From NCBI RefSeq assembly GCF_002849655.1, contig NZ_PDNW01000006.1, forward strand, positions 62,001-126,000: a stretch of 64,000 nucleotides of DNA, written 5' to 3'. The position numbers and the translations under genes are program-made. Source of the DNA: Pollutimonas subterranea. Lineage in GTDB: Bacteria; Pseudomonadota; Gammaproteobacteria; Burkholderiales; Burkholderiaceae_B. The notes under the pieces are model-generated. The model was given only the letters and a program-made list of their open reading frames with translations. It made no database searches and had not been told where the DNA came from. This document shows positions 17,735 to 27,590 of the stretch, in pieces; the first letter of the stretch is position 1; the number at the start of each line of letters is the position of its first letter.

Positions 17735-18361
17735 TCAGCGCTGCATATAGACCAGCCGTAGTGCCAGCCCCAGGAATACGACGCCGGCGACACGGTTAAG
17801 CAGCCGCTGGGCGCGTTGCGATTGCTGAACGCGTTCGCCCAACATGCCGGAGCACAGTGCAATGGCGCCAAACACCAGTAGCGTTGCCAGCATGAAGAGC
17901 CCGCCCAGGGCCAGCGTTTGCATCGCGACAGATCCGCGCGCGGTATCGGTGAATTGAGGCAGGAAGGCCAGGAAGAACAGCGATACCTTGGGATTTGTCA
18001 GGTTCATCAGGATGCCCCGGCGATAAAGCTGACCCTTGCTTTGCCGGACGGGCTTTGCCTGCGCATCGACGCCGCCAGGTGCCCGCAATGCTCCCCACGC
18101 CAGATAGAGCAGATACACGGCGCCGGCCAGCTTCAATACGGTAAAGGCGGCCTCCGAAGTGGCGAACACGGCGGCCAGTCCCGCGGTCACGGCCACGGTA
18201 TGTCCGATCAGTCCGGTACAAAGTCCAAGCACCACCAGCATTCCCGATCCTCGCCCCCACAGGGCCGATTGCATCAGCACGAACAAATTGTCGGGGCCGG
18301 GGGTGAGGGCCAGCAATACGGCGATGCCAAAAAAAGAGACAGCCACTTCAAAGGTCAGCAT
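17735..18361 (-). CDS. LysE/RhtB-family amino acid exporter
   Basis: Inner-membrane translocator of 208 residues with about six hydrophobic segments. The LysE-family N-terminus MLTFEVAVSFFGIAVLLALTPGPDNLFV carries the conserved TPGP motif; later segments include YLLYLAWGALR and LMNLTNPKVSLFFLAFLPQF. The substrate is not deducible; threonine, homoserine and lysine exporters belong here. The ATG at 18361 opens the conserved N-terminus. It is divergent from metC with 62 bases between, which must contain both promoters. Confidence 0.88.
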   Translation of the reverse strand: MLTFEVAVSFFGIAVLLALTPGPDNLFVLMQSALWGRGSGMLVVLGLCTGLIGHTVAVTAGLAAVFATSEAAFTVLKLAGAVYLLYLAWGALRAPGGVDAQAKPVRQSKGQLYRRGILMNLTNPKVSLFFLAFLPQFTDTARGSVAMQTLALGGLFMLATLLVFGAIALCSGMLGERVQQSQRAQRLLNRVAGVVFLGLALRLVYMQR

Positions 18362-18423
18362 GATGATTCTTGGTATCCTTGAGCATTGAGCCCGTCGCTC
18401 CTTCCGGATTTTTAACATACGCC

Positions 18424-19623
18424 ATGGCCAATTCTATTCCTGCCGATCTTGACACGCTGCTGCAACATACCGGAATCGGTGAATTCGATCCTGTCCACGG
18501 GGCGGCGCCGGTTGCCTTGCCGGCAGTGCGGACCAGCACAGTGCGCTTTCAGAATCTCGACGCGTTGAAGCGGGCCCAGCAGGCCAAGGCCAAGGGCGAA
18601 CGCAGCGTGACGTATGGCCGTGTCGGGATGGATACGCACGCGGCGTTGGAGGACGTTTTCTGCAAGCTCGAGGGTGCCGAACGGGCCTTTCTTGCTTCAT
18701 CGGGTATGGCGGCCATTACCCTGGCTTTTTTCAGCACGCTCAATAGCCGGGACCATGTGCTGGTGGCCGACTGCTGCTATGGACCGGTGCGCTACCTGGA
18801 TAAGGTTGTGCTGGGCCGTATGGATATTGAGGTGTCTTACTGCCGGGCTACGCCGGCCGCACTGAAAGCGCAATTGCGTCCGAATACGCGGGTGCTGTAT
18901 GTGGAGTCCCCAGGATCGCTATTGTTTGAAATGCTGGATATTCCGGCGCTGGCCGCCTTCGCCCGTGAACATAAGCTGATCCTGGCTGTCGACAATACCT
19001 GGGGGTCGGGCTACATCTATCGTCCGCTGGAGCTGGGCGCCGATATTTCCATCGTGGCCGGCACCAAATACGTCGGTGGCCACTCCGACCTGATGCTGGG
19101 CGCCGTCATGGCCAGGGACCCCGCCTTGATTCAGCGCATCAACGACACGCACTATGCCATGGGATATTCCATCAGTGCCGATGACGCATGGCTCGCCATA
19201 CGCGGCGTTCGTACACTGCCGATACGCATGCGCCAGACCGCCCGGAACGCCCTGGAAATATGCGACTTCTTCAGTTCACGCCCGGAGCTCGTGCGCCTCT
19301 ATCACCCGGCCTTGCCCTCCGATCCCGGCCATGCCATATGGCAGCGGGACTGCACGGGCTCCAATGGCATGCTCGCTGTGGAGCTGAAGCTGGGTGACGC
19401 CGCTGCGCATCGCTTTGTCGACGCCTTAACCCTCTTCGGTATCGGGTTCTCGTGGGGCGGCTTTGAAAGCCTGGTGCAGTTGGTCGACCATGGCGCCCTT
19501 GACGTGCACGGGTACTGGACGCCCAGCGAGAATGCGATCGTCCGGCTGCATATAGGCCTGGAGTCGACCCAGGATCTTATTGCCGACCTGAGCCAGGCGC
19601 TGGACCAGGCCGCAGCGGCCTAG
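18424..19623 (+). CDS. metC: Cystathionine beta-lyase
   Basis: PLP enzyme (399 residues) of the Cys/Met metabolism family that splits cystathionine into homocysteine, pyruvate and ammonia. Visible motifs are SVTYGRVGMDTHAALE, FLASSGMAAI, the VDNTWGSGYIYRPLELGADI strand and the PLP lysine in GTKYVGGHSDLMLG near residue 215. The final SLGGFESL-type motif reads SWGGFESLVQLV. ATG 18424 was chosen over 18370, which would lie in the promoter region. A cystathionine gamma-synthase or gamma-lyase activity is the main alternative. Confidence 0.9.
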   Translation: MANSIPADLDTLLQHTGIGEFDPVHGAAPVALPAVRTSTVRFQNLDALKRAQQAKAKGERSVTYGRVGMDTHAALEDVFCKLEGAERAFLASSGMAAITLAFFSTLNSRDHVLVADCCYGPVRYLDKVVLGRMDIEVSYCRATPAALKAQLRPNTRVLYVESPGSLLFEMLDIPALAAFAREHKLILAVDNTWGSGYIYRPLELGADISIVAGTKYVGGHSDLMLGAVMARDPALIQRINDTHYAMGYSISADDAWLAIRGVRTLPIRMRQTARNALEICDFFSSRPELVRLYHPALPSDPGHAIWQRDCTGSNGMLAVELKLGDAAAHRFVDALTLFGIGFSWGGFESLVQLVDHGALDVHGYWTPSENAIVRLHIGLESTQDLIADLSQALDQAAAA

Positions 19624-19680
19624 GCGGCGGCCACGCCAGGCGTGTTGATGCTCCAGGCGGTAAAGCGCCTGGACATGGAA

Positions 19681-19701
19681 AAGGGGCCTTGCAGGCCCCT
19701 T
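19681..19701. terminator. Bidirectional terminator between metC and dsbA
   Basis: A perfect nine-base stem (AAGGGGCCT at 19681-19689 with 19693-19701) has a TGC loop and lies between two converging genes. T runs on either side are weak. Confidence 0.6.
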
Positions 19702-19725
19702 CCGGTTTACACATTGAACTGCCAG

Positions 19726-20355
19726 TTATTTACTGGCCATCTCGACCAGCTTCTGCGCCTGGTTGATGGTGGCCTCGTAGCTGTTGGTCATGGTCGGTGA
19801 CGTTACGTACTTGCCGCCCACGGCAATGCTTGGCGTGCCTTCGATGTTATAGGCCTTGGCCAGTTCGTTGGCGCGTGCCACCTTGGACTGCAGGCCGAAG
19901 GAATTGAACACATCTTCGAAGGATTTGCGGTCGACGCCCTTGCTTACCACCCAGTCGGTGATCGCCTTGGCGTCATAAATGCGCTTGCGTTCGCCGTGAA
20001 TGGCTTTGAATACCTCGGGGTGCAGGTCTAGCCGGTTCAGGCTTTCGAGCGAGTAATACAGCTTTTGAAGGTCGGCCATGCTGGCATTGAACGCCACCGG
20101 TACCGGCTTGAGGACGACATTTTCCGGCAAGGTCTTGGCCCAGGCTTGCACCATGGGTTCAAGGGTGTTGCAGTGTGGGCAGCTATATGCGAAAAACTCG
20201 AGTACTTCTATCTTGCCCGTCGTATCGGACGGTTGTGCGGGCTCGATCGTGACATAGCCCTTGTTGGCTTGAGCCTGTGCGGCGGGAACGAAAAGCGTGC
20301 CTGAACCGAGGGCGATAATGGCAACTGTACGTAGAAGCAGGTTTTTTAACGACAT
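19726..20355 (-). CDS. dsbA: Thiol:disulfide interchange protein DsbA
   Basis: Periplasmic oxidant that inserts disulfides into exported proteins. The precursor of 209 residues starts at ATG 20355 with a signal peptide ([17 protein letters not shown] to PAAQAQA). The thioredoxin-fold active site is [14 protein letters not shown], a CPHC motif as in E. coli DsbA, and the cis-proline region is [14 protein letters not shown] near residue 180. The downstream SPOR-domain gene ends 82 bases upstream on the same strand. The longer frame to 20415 has no signal logic. Confidence 0.95.
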   Translation of the reverse strand: MSLKNLLLRTVAIIALGSGTLFVPAAQAQANKGYVTIEPAQPSDTTGKIEVLEFFAYSCPHCNTLEPMVQAWAKTLPENVVLKPVPVAFNASMADLQKLYYSLESLNRLDLHPEVFKAIHGERKRIYDAKAITDWVVSKGVDRKSFEDVFNSFGLQSKVARANELAKAYNIEGTPSIAVGGKYVTSPTMTNSYEATINQAQKLVEMASK

Positions 20356-20437
20356 ATATTTAATTCCAGAACAATACAAGTACACATAAGACTGGCGCGG
20401 CGGGCAAAAGTTCATGTCCGCCGCGCCGCGCGCGGGT

Positions 20438-21118
20438 TTATTGGCGTATCACCGATGAAGCAATTTTTTCCTCGCCCAGGCGTGCCCGCGAGCGATTCAT
20501 TTCGTCGATGCCCTTGAATGGACCGACGCGCACGCGATTGATGGTGGAGCCATTCACTTGCGCCTTCTGTACCTGGACAGGCATGCCCATGAGAAGGATC
20601 TGGGCCTTGACTGCTTCGGCATCGTCTTCGGACCGGAATGCACCCGCTTGCAAATAGTAGGTTGTCTGGCTATTGGCCACTTTAGGCGGTGCTTCGGTCC
20701 CGGGGGCGGGCTTTGGCGGGGTGGCCGGCTTGGTCGGTTGTTCGGCCTTGCCCAGGCTGGCTATCAGGTTGCCCAGAGTGTCCGGAGGGGTGGGAGCCGC
20801 GGTGCCCGCCGCGCCGCCGGCCGGCGGCATGCCGGGCAAAGGTGCTGGCGCGGTGTCGGTGGGGCCCGTGGGCGAGACGCCGGCAGGACCGCTTTTGCCA
20901 TACAGTCCCAGGTTCGGGTCTGGCGCGTCGCGCACGTCGGGCAGGAGCGTCTGGGCGGGATCGCGACTGGCCTTGTCTACGAAGGGCATAGGCACCTTGG
21001 TGACGAAGAGCGCCACGGCCACGGCCGCGGCCAGGCCCAATATAAGGCCTACCAGCACCCCGAACAAGGTACTGCCGCCTGACTTCGAACTCGATGTTTT
21101 GCGACTAGTGCGGGCCAT
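20438..21118 (-). CDS. SPOR-domain cell-division protein, FtsN-like
   Basis: A 226-residue bitopic membrane protein: a basic cytoplasmic start ([13 protein letters not shown]), one membrane helix ([20 protein letters not shown]), a proline/alanine-rich linker and a C-terminal SPOR domain ([20 protein letters not shown] through [19 protein letters not shown], residues about 150-226). SPOR domains bind denuded septal peptidoglycan. The layout matches FtsN-like proteins found next to argS in betaproteobacteria. argS ends only eight bases upstream, so the two are probably one transcript with dsbA behind. Confidence 0.88.
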   Translation of the reverse strand: MARTSRKTSSSKSGGSTLFGVLVGLILGLAAAVAVALFVTKVPMPFVDKASRDPAQTLLPDVRDAPDPNLGLYGKSGPAGVSPTGPTDTAPAPLPGMPPAGGAAGTAAPTPPDTLGNLIASLGKAEQPTKPATPPKPAPGTEAPPKVANSQTTYYLQAGAFRSEDDAEAVKAQILLMGMPVQVQKAQVNGSTINRVRVGPFKGIDEMNRSRARLGEEKIASSVIRQ

Positions 21119-21126
21119 AAAGGGTG

Positions 21127-22812
21127 TTACATCCTTTCAGGGGCGGAGACCCCAAGTAGTTCAAGGCCACCGGCAATGACTTGCCGGGTGGCATGGGCGA
21201 GCCGCAGCCGGGCAAGCTTGAGCTGGTCATCGTCTACCAGCACTCGCTCGGCGTTGTACCAGGCATGGAAATCGGCGGCGCAATCACGCAGCCAGAAAGC
21301 CAGGTGATGGGGTGCCAGTTCCTGGGCGGCCAGGGCAAGCGTATTGGGGTATTCGGCAAGGCGCTGCATCAGTGCGAATTCAGTCGCTGCCACCAGTTTG
21401 TCGACGGACGCCGAAGCAATCTGGTCTGCAAGCTGGGCGGACTGGCCAAGCATGGAACAAATCCGGGCGTGCGCATACTGGATATAGTACACCGGGTTTT
21501 CTTCGCTTTTTGAAAGGGCCAGGTCGATGTCGAAGACGAATTCGGAGTCGGCGCGCCGTTGGCTCAGGAAGAATCGGACGGCATCCTGTCCTACCCAGTC
21601 GATAAGATCGCGCATGGTGACATAGCTGCCCGCGCGTTTGGAGATCTTGACCTCGGCTCCTTCGCGTACGACCTTGACCATCTTGTGAAGGACATAGGAC
21701 GGGAAGTCCTTGGGGATTCCTGTTTCGAGACCCTGCAGGCCCGCACGCACGCGTGCGATGGTGCCGTGGTGGTCGGTACCCTGGATGTTGATGGCACGGT
21801 GAAAACCCCGTTCCCATTTGGTGACGTGGTAGGCCACATCGGGAACGAAATAGGTATAGCCGCCTTCGGACTTGCGCATGACACGGTCTTTGTCGTCACC
21901 CGTGCCCAGTTCCGTCGTGCGCAGCCACAGCGCGCCTTCGCTTTCATAGGTATGACCGGCCGCGATGAGGGCCTGCACGGTTTTCTCGACCCGTCCGCTG
22001 GTGTACAGCGAGCTTTCCAGGTAGTAGTTATCGAATTTGAGGCCAAAGGCCTGCAAGTCGAGGTCCTGTTCGCGACGCAGGTAGGCAACGGCGAACAAGC
22101 GGATGTCATCGAGGCTGTCGAGGTTCGTGGTGGCGGTGACAGATACTCCGTCGGTTCCGATCACCGTTGCACCCGCCTGGAAGTCGCGGGCGATATCCAT
22201 GATGTAGTCGCCCTTGTACCCATCGGCCGGGAAATCGGGCGCGTCGGGGGCGATGCCCTTGGCGCGTGCCTGCACACTGATGGCCAGGTTATCGATCTGA
22301 TTGCCCGCGTCGTTATAGTAGAACTCGCGAGTGACGTCGTAGCCCTGCGATGTAAATAGGCGGCACATGGAATCGCCCAGTGCGGCTTGGCGGGAGTGCC
22401 CCACATGTAAGGGTCCCGTCGGGTTGGCGGACACGAATTCCACCATCAGTTTCTCGTGGTTGGGTTCGCGATGGCCGAAACGAAGGCCTTCCTGGGCGAT
22501 GGCATGCAGCACCGCCTGCCGTGCCGTTGGGGACAGCCTGAAATTGATAAAGCCGGGTCCGGCAATTTCCGCCGAGCTGATCAACGACTGCGTAGCCGTG
22601 TCGGCCAGTAGCGCCGACACGATTTCCTGGGCCAGCTCGCGTGGATTGCGCTTCGATGGCTTGGCCAGCTGCATGGCGACGTTGCAGGCAATGTCGCCAT
22701 GGGCGGCTACCTTGGGGCGCTCAAGCAAAATGACTGGCGTGGCTTGGGGCAGAATAGTGCCCACGGCGGCCTGTATCAGGGAAATAAGTTGTTGTTGTTG
22801 CCCAGGAAGCAT
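21127..22812 (-). CDS. argS: Arginyl-tRNA synthetase
   Basis: Class I synthetase of 561 residues that charges tRNA(Arg). It opens with the ArgS-specific additional N-terminal domain ([18 protein letters not shown]), then the HIGH motif in [19 protein letters not shown] near residue 130. The KMSK-like loop is replaced by [16 protein letters not shown], and the DALR anticodon-binding domain follows at the C-terminus ([10 protein letters not shown] end). The ATG at 22812 matches known start positions; the longer frame to 22893 adds 27 unrelated residues. Confidence 0.96.
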   Translation of the reverse strand: MLPGQQQQLISLIQAAVGTILPQATPVILLERPKVAAHGDIACNVAMQLAKPSKRNPRELAQEIVSALLADTATQSLISSAEIAGPGFINFRLSPTARQAVLHAIAQEGLRFGHREPNHEKLMVEFVSANPTGPLHVGHSRQAALGDSMCRLFTSQGYDVTREFYYNDAGNQIDNLAISVQARAKGIAPDAPDFPADGYKGDYIMDIARDFQAGATVIGTDGVSVTATTNLDSLDDIRLFAVAYLRREQDLDLQAFGLKFDNYYLESSLYTSGRVEKTVQALIAAGHTYESEGALWLRTTELGTGDDKDRVMRKSEGGYTYFVPDVAYHVTKWERGFHRAINIQGTDHHGTIARVRAGLQGLETGIPKDFPSYVLHKMVKVVREGAEVKISKRAGSYVTMRDLIDWVGQDAVRFFLSQRRADSEFVFDIDLALSKSEENPVYYIQYAHARICSMLGQSAQLADQIASASVDKLVAATEFALMQRLAEYPNTLALAAQELAPHHLAFWLRDCAADFHAWYNAERVLVDDDQLKLARLRLAHATRQVIAGGLELLGVSAPERM

Positions 22813-22979
22813 AAGACGTAGTAATTGAAAAGAAAGGAGCAAAGCCCGCGCGGGGCTTGGTCGGTCGCTGTGATCAACGCCGAAAAGACGCAAAACGCCG
22901 GGAAGGGCTAAATGATAGCGTGATTTCTCCGGCGCTGCGTCGCGACGCTAGCCGGAAACGGTGGCGTGGCGGTACCGGC

Positions 22980-25900
22980 TCAGGTGGGTAGCTCCTGCCA
23001 GCCCAGTTCATCATGCAGCCACTGCGCATAGCCCGTCAGGTCGACCGTACCCACTTCGCTGGTATTCAGGGCGCGCCAATTCTCGGGTCGCGCGATCATG
23101 GGCTCGGTGGCGGCCCGCTGCGCGCGGCCCAAGCGGTCATGGTCGTCCTGGTAGTTCAATAGCAGCGAGCCATCGGCCTGGTTGAGGCGGCGGTCGCCAT
23201 TTTGCAGTGATCGCGCGATGGAAGAGCGGCCATCGTGCAGGATGGGATCCGTGATTTCCCTGTCGCCTTCCGCCAGGGTACCGAAGCGCAATGAGGCGGC
23301 GCGCGCCTGCCATAGCATCCAGTTGAGCGTCACGTCGGCGAGGTCGCCGCGCACGGAAGACTGACCGTCATCCGTGCGTGTGGCGCCTCCGCCGATATCG
23401 GCATGCGCACCGATGAAAGGCGCCTCGACGATGTTGTAACCCTCGGTATCGCTTGCGATAGTCAGCGGAAATAGCCAGCGACGCTCATGCAAGGCGACGG
23501 CATGCGCCACCCATGCCCAGGCCGGTGCGATGGTCAGGTCGTAATTGGCATTGTGCGAACCCGCAATGCCGAACTGCGCCACGGTATCGAACAGGCCCAT
23601 GAAGCGAAGGTCCACGCAGGCGGACACGGCCGGCCTGGACGCATCGCGATAAGAAAACAGGCCGTTGCGGGTATGCTGGTTGATCAGGTTGCCGAAATGC
23701 CGGGCAAGCGCGGCTCCGCGTGAATAGCCGATGATGTCTATGGGCAGACGCTCGTTGCGACTGGCCGTCCGCTCCAGTGCGTTAAGCAAGGATTGCCACT
23801 GGTTCTCGAGTATTTGCGGGGCATCCCAGCCGGTGGCGCCGTCCCAGTCCAGATACATGGAATTGCCCGGCCCGGTGTGATAGTAGACGGGTCCGTCTGT
23901 GTACGCCTGGCTGAGCTTCCATACATTGCTGAGCGTATCCGGGCCATTGCGGGTGCCGTCGAAGGCGAACAGCACCAGTCCCAGCGGGTCGACATAGCGG
24001 CGCGGCTGCTGGTCGGCGTAGCCGAACGCCTGGTTTTCGGGGATAGGCCCGAGGGGGTCGGGCTCGAGGTACTGTCCTGCTTCCGGCAGGTAGGTACGCA
24101 TTACATTATCGTGCCAGCCGGTGGCGTGATCGAAGACCTGGCCGGGCAGGCGCAGGTCCAGCGCAAGGTCGCCAGCCAGGCGGGTGGCGGCGCCGGTGGG
24201 GCTATAGGCGGCTAGCCAGCGCAGCGCTTGGCGGGCGTCGGTCACCAGGCGCGGCGCGCCAAGGAAATCGGCATGGACGGCGAAGAGTTGTGCAGTGTCT
24301 GGGCCGCCGCCCGTATAGTCGATAAAACCGACCGGTACATGGTGGGCGTAGATATAGCGCCGTGTGATGTTGGGCGTGGCGTCGGCCTTCACGCTTGTTG
24401 GCGCCAAGCCGGGGCGTGATTCGGCAACCAATTGATTGTTCAAGTAGAAATAGTTGGTAGGGCCCTGTTCGCTGTGCTGGACAATACGGTGGCCAAACGC
24501 ATTGTGCCGGTACCTGGCCAGCGTTTTACCCTGGCGGTGTACGGCGGTAAGACGGCGATTGGGACCGTATTCAAGAACGGTATCGCCAAATGCCAGCGGC
24601 AAGCCTGAGGCATCGCGGCGGAAAGCAGGCCGGTGCGTCGTGCCGTTGTTCCGGCTTGCCGCCAGCGATCCGTCGTCGTTCCACGCATACCATAGGCTGG
24701 CCCCGTCGGTGGCGGCAGGTGGATCGGAAACGGGTCCGCCCCGGGCACCGACAAGCCGGGACTTCGCATCGTAGGCGTAGCGCCAGCTGATATCCGCTTT
24801 TTGGCCGGTGAGTCGGTGATGTTCGTGATGCAGGCGGCCCTGCGGATCGTAGGCATGATTCAGCGACCATATTGCCTGGTCACCCCGGTAAACGGCTAAT
24901 TGGCTGGCCTGTCCCTGGCCGTCATTGGCCGTACGCAGGCACAGGCCGTTTCCGTGACAATATCCGTCCTTTCCCGCTGTGCTTTTTATGACGGCATGCG
25001 CCACGCCTTGGGCGTCGTGCCAGACGATGCCCAGCAAACGGCCGCCGGCACCCCAGCGATAGGCCAGCGAGCCGCCTTCGGGCAAATGGTGCCGGGTCAG
25101 CCGGCGTTGCGCGTCGTACTCGAAGGACTCGGTGTAGTGCAGCGCTGCGGCGGGTGAGGCGGCCACACGTTCAATCTTGCGGCGTATCAGTTGGCCGCGC
25201 CGGTCGTACTGGCGTGACTCCGTTTCATTGGGATGGCCGATATGCACCAAACGGCTTCCACGCCACCGCAGGGTCGTTTCCTGCGTACCCTCCTTATTGT
25301 TTTCAAGCAGCCGGACCGGGCGCCGCAGCGAGTCGTAGTGGTAGTCCACGCTGTCCGCGTTGGCCCAGGTGCGCCGCGCCGGCAGGGACTGCTTGTTGTA
25401 GGTGATGCGCTCGGTACCCGTGGCATCGGAATGCCAGGCTTCGCGGTTGCCCAGCGGCCCATAGTGCAGGGCCAGGCCGGGCCAGCCGCTGCCATGGGGT
25501 TCCAGCTTGCGGATGTGGCCGGCGGCATCCCGCTGCAAGCGTGTGCCGTTGATCGCAATGAGCTTTCCGTCGTGGTCATGGCGCGCCAAACTTCCCGGCG
25601 CTGCGCAGCCGGGACACGCGACCCCCATCACGTTGGCAAGCACGAAGCGCCCGCCGCGTATCGCTGTTTCAAAACGGGTTTCCTGCTGAGCGGCATTGGT
25701 GACGACAGTGAGACCCGACTGATGCGCGGTGGCCTGCCGCTCATAACGGATGCTGATCCTGTCGACCTGGCTTGCGGGGTCGCCACGCGCGGACAGTACC
25801 GCTCTTCCCTGGGCATCGTAGCCCCAGGTGTTGCTGCGTATTGCCTGCGGCGTATTAGCCGAGGCGGTTTCGATGCCGGTGAGCACCCCGGCATTGCCGG

Positions 25901-26702
25901 CCTGCAATGCCGGCTCGTACAGATAGCGCCTTTGCATGCCGTCGGGCCGAGTCATGCGCGTCAGGCGCTGCAGGCCCGGTGCGGCGATGTCGGGAGCTTC
26001 GTGGTGGTACTGGAAGCGGCCCAGGGCTGTATCGATATGAGCCAGGTAGGCCCGCCCGCCGCCGATGCGATAGGAAAAAAACAGTGTCTGGCCTTGCTTG
26101 TTGCTGACCTTACTGATCGTACCGGCCAGCGGCCCGGGCTGAGGGTTCCGTTCAATATCCAGCGCCAGATGCCGACCGGCATCAAGACGCACAAGGTGGC
26201 CGGTGGTGTTGAACCACAATTGCCTGCCCGTGGGCCACGTCCAGATCCAATATTGGCCGGCGGACTGGAGCTTGCCATGCTGGTTGTCAGCGGGTTTACC
26301 CGCCGTAACCGAAAAATCGATACGGCTGCCGTCTGCCTGGATGATTTGCCAGCGATTGCCGGCGTAGGCAAGCCGGGTGTCATAGGATAGCTGCCAGCCC
26401 GTCCCCACTGTTGACGCGCGCCGGTCCAGGGCGTTGTAGTGACGTACGATCTCGATGCCGGGGGCGCTGGTGTTGGCGGGCAGGTCGATTTCCTGCTGGT
26501 ATTTGTTGCCGGTGACGATGTGTATGGGGTTGCCCACGCCCAGGTTCAGGGTGGGCTCGGCCTGGCTGGCCACGGCAAGACCGCCTTCGGCGCAAGGCTG
26601 GCCCAGCAGCGACGGCGCGCAAGTGCCGGCCGCCTGGGCGTAAGCCGCGCAGGAGAGGGCCAGCAAGACGAGCACATGACATGACATTCTGAACATAACC
26701 AT
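22980..26702 (-). CDS. Exported RHS-repeat protein with C-terminal Tle1-like lipase domain
   Basis: 1240 residues. A signal peptide (residues 1-24, MVMFRMSCHVLVLLALSCAA) leads into a DUF6531-like start (NPIHIVTGNKYQQEIDLP) and a long run of YD/RHS repeats. The RHS core ends with YLEPDPLGPIPENQAFGYAD and the YVDPLGL hallmark at about residue 905. After it, a DUF2235/Tle1-type alpha/beta-hydrolase domain begins (LFAFDGTRNG) with the nucleophile elbow DIIGYSRGAALAR near 990, MGLFDTVAQFG and FIGAHADIGGG near 1099. This is the layout of a polymorphic toxin whose variable tip is a phospholipase. No immunity-type gene adjoins it. Sec export rather than type VI delivery is inferred from the signal peptide. 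Confidence 0.88.
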   Translation of the reverse strand: MVMFRMSCHVLVLLALSCAAYAQAAGTCAPSLLGQPCAEGGLAVASQAEPTLNLGVGNPIHIVTGNKYQQEIDLPANTSAPGIEIVRHYNALDRRASTVGTGWQLSYDTRLAYAGNRWQIIQADGSRIDFSVTAGKPADNQHGKLQSAGQYWIWTWPTGRQLWFNTTGHLVRLDAGRHLALDIERNPQPGPLAGTISKVSNKQGQTLFFSYRIGGGRAYLAHIDTALGRFQYHHEAPDIAAPGLQRLTRMTRPDGMQRRYLYEPALQAGNAGVLTGIETASANTPQAIRSNTWGYDAQGRAVLSARGDPASQVDRISIRYERQATAHQSGLTVVTNAAQQETRFETAIRGGRFVLANVMGVACPGCAAPGSLARHDHDGKLIAINGTRLQRDAAGHIRKLEPHGSGWPGLALHYGPLGNREAWHSDATGTERITYNKQSLPARRTWANADSVDYHYDSLRRPVRLLENNKEGTQETTLRWRGSRLVHIGHPNETESRQYDRRGQLIRRKIERVAASPAAALHYTESFEYDAQRRLTRHHLPEGGSLAYRWGAGGRLLGIVWHDAQGVAHAVIKSTAGKDGYCHGNGLCLRTANDGQGQASQLAVYRGDQAIWSLNHAYDPQGRLHHEHHRLTGQKADISWRYAYDAKSRLVGARGGPVSDPPAATDGASLWYAWNDDGSLAASRNNGTTHRPAFRRDASGLPLAFGDTVLEYGPNRRLTAVHRQGKTLARYRHNAFGHRIVQHSEQGPTNYFYLNNQLVAESRPGLAPTSVKADATPNITRRYIYAHHVPVGFIDYTGGGPDTAQLFAVHADFLGAPRLVTDARQALRWLAAYSPTGAATRLAGDLALDLRLPGQVFDHATGWHDNVMRTYLPEAGQYLEPDPLGPIPENQAFGYADQQPRRYVDPLGLVLFAFDGTRNGPDTLSNVWKLSQAYTDGPVYYHTGPGNSMYLDWDGATGWDAPQILENQWQSLLNALERTASRNERLPIDIIGYSRGAALARHFGNLINQHTRNGLFSYRDASRPAVSACVDLRFMGLFDTVAQFGIAGSHNANYDLTIAPAWAWVAHAVALHERRWLFPLTIASDTEGYNIVEAPFIGAHADIGGGATRTDDGQSSVRGDLADVTLNWMLWQARAASLRFGTLAEGDREITDPILHDGRSSIARSLQNGDRRLNQADGSLLLNYQDDHDRLGRAQRAATEPMIARPENWRALNTSEVGTVDLTGYAQWLHDELGWQELPT

Positions 26703-26802
26703 TCAGCCTTGAACCCGATGAAGCAAGTCTTGCCATGGTGCCGCTTGGCAGCATTCAGAAGTTAGGGTAGTGTATGGATGTGTCCACTGAGGGAAACCGA
26801 AT

Positions 26803-27150
26803 ATGCTAGTTGTCTTTCACTCTAAGGCCGCTGCCGAAGTGCTTATGTTCTCGAAACATGCCCTTCCTATACTGCGGGCCGCAGGCAAGCCCTTCACCGA
26901 TACGCTGCCCGAGCGGGGCGTCATCACGCGCGATCAGCTCGACGCCGCCATCAAAGGCATCGAAGCCGCCATTTCCGCCGATTCCGAATCCGAGTACCCC
27001 GACGACCACAACGATGACAACGATTCGAAAGAGCACCCCATTGCGCAACCGGTAAGTTTCCGGCGCCGTGCCTTTCCGTTGCTGGCCATGTTGCGGCTTT
27101 CACGCGAACAGGATGCCGACGTCATCTGGGAACCGGCGCCCACTTGGTAG
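26803..27150 (+). CDS. DUF1840 family protein
   Basis: A 115-residue protein with the DUF1840 opening MLVVFHSKAAAEVLMFSKHALPIL and the RGVITRDQLDAAIKGIEAAI helix near residue 42. An acidic low-complexity stretch (DDHNDDNDSKEH) separates this from a C-terminal part with FRRRAFPLLAMLRLS. No signal peptide or membrane helix; function unknown. GAGGGA upstream supports the ATG at 26803. It is divergent from the RHS gene with 100 bases between, and nothing suggests that it is an immunity protein. Confidence 0.75.
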   Translation: MLVVFHSKAAAEVLMFSKHALPILRAAGKPFTDTLPERGVITRDQLDAAIKGIEAAISADSESEYPDDHNDDNDSKEHPIAQPVSFRRRAFPLLAMLRLSREQDADVIWEPAPTW

Positions 27151-27261
27151 CAGGCACAATGCGGTAGCGGCGGTATTGTCATTCATGTGACAGTCAGTGG
27201 TACTGGCTTTGCGTACGCTTGCGCTTTGCCCTTGTCTTCAACCTGCTTGAATGGAGTGCGT

Positions 27262-27579
27262 ATGCGCAGTGTGGTAACCGTAATTTTCAACGCCCGGCAA
27301 TCGGTCGAACTGGCCGTTGACGTCGAACCCGGCGGTGCCGCCTCCGCGGCGGCGCGCGAATGGTTTGAAACGACTTGGACGCGGCTGGGCTGCGAGCCTC
27401 TGCGTGCCAGCGGCAAGGTATTGATGCTGGACAAGATTCTTGGCGTGGCCGACGCCCTGGGTTATGCCAAGCTTTCGGACGATGGCGAGTCCGCACGCGA
27501 ATTCGCGCGGCAGGCTGCCATGGCGCTGGAAAAGTCGCGAATAACCGTCGATCTTCCCGGGCTTGTAGTGGGGTATTAG
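27262..27579 (+). CDS. Hypothetical protein
   Basis: A 105-residue protein that I do not recognise. It starts at ATG 27262 after GGAGTG (27253-27258). It looks cytoplasmic, with a beta-rich first third (MRSVVTVIFNARQSVELAVDV) and a helical second half (DKILGVADALGYAKL, SAREFARQAAMALEKSRI). It lies 111 bases after the DUF1840 gene on the same strand and may be co-transcribed. A longer frame from 27187 has no good ribosome site. Confidence 0.6.
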   Translation: MRSVVTVIFNARQSVELAVDVEPGGAASAAAREWFETTWTRLGCEPLRASGKVLMLDKILGVADALGYAKLSDDGESAREFARQAAMALEKSRITVDLPGLVVGY

Positions 27580-27590
27580 GGCCTCGACCT

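Noticed and set aside
18370-18423. Longer N-terminus for metC
   Set aside because: It would overlap the only space for two divergent promoters and adds residues outside the family's usual start.
25233-26390. 385-codon open frame on the plus strand
   Set aside because: Antisense to the RHS gene. I considered it as an immunity gene, but it has no hydrophobic or signal features and no ribosome site.
26803-27150. Immunity gene for the RHS protein
   Set aside because: The sequence matches the widespread DUF1840 family, and the gene is divergent from, not downstream of, the RHS gene.
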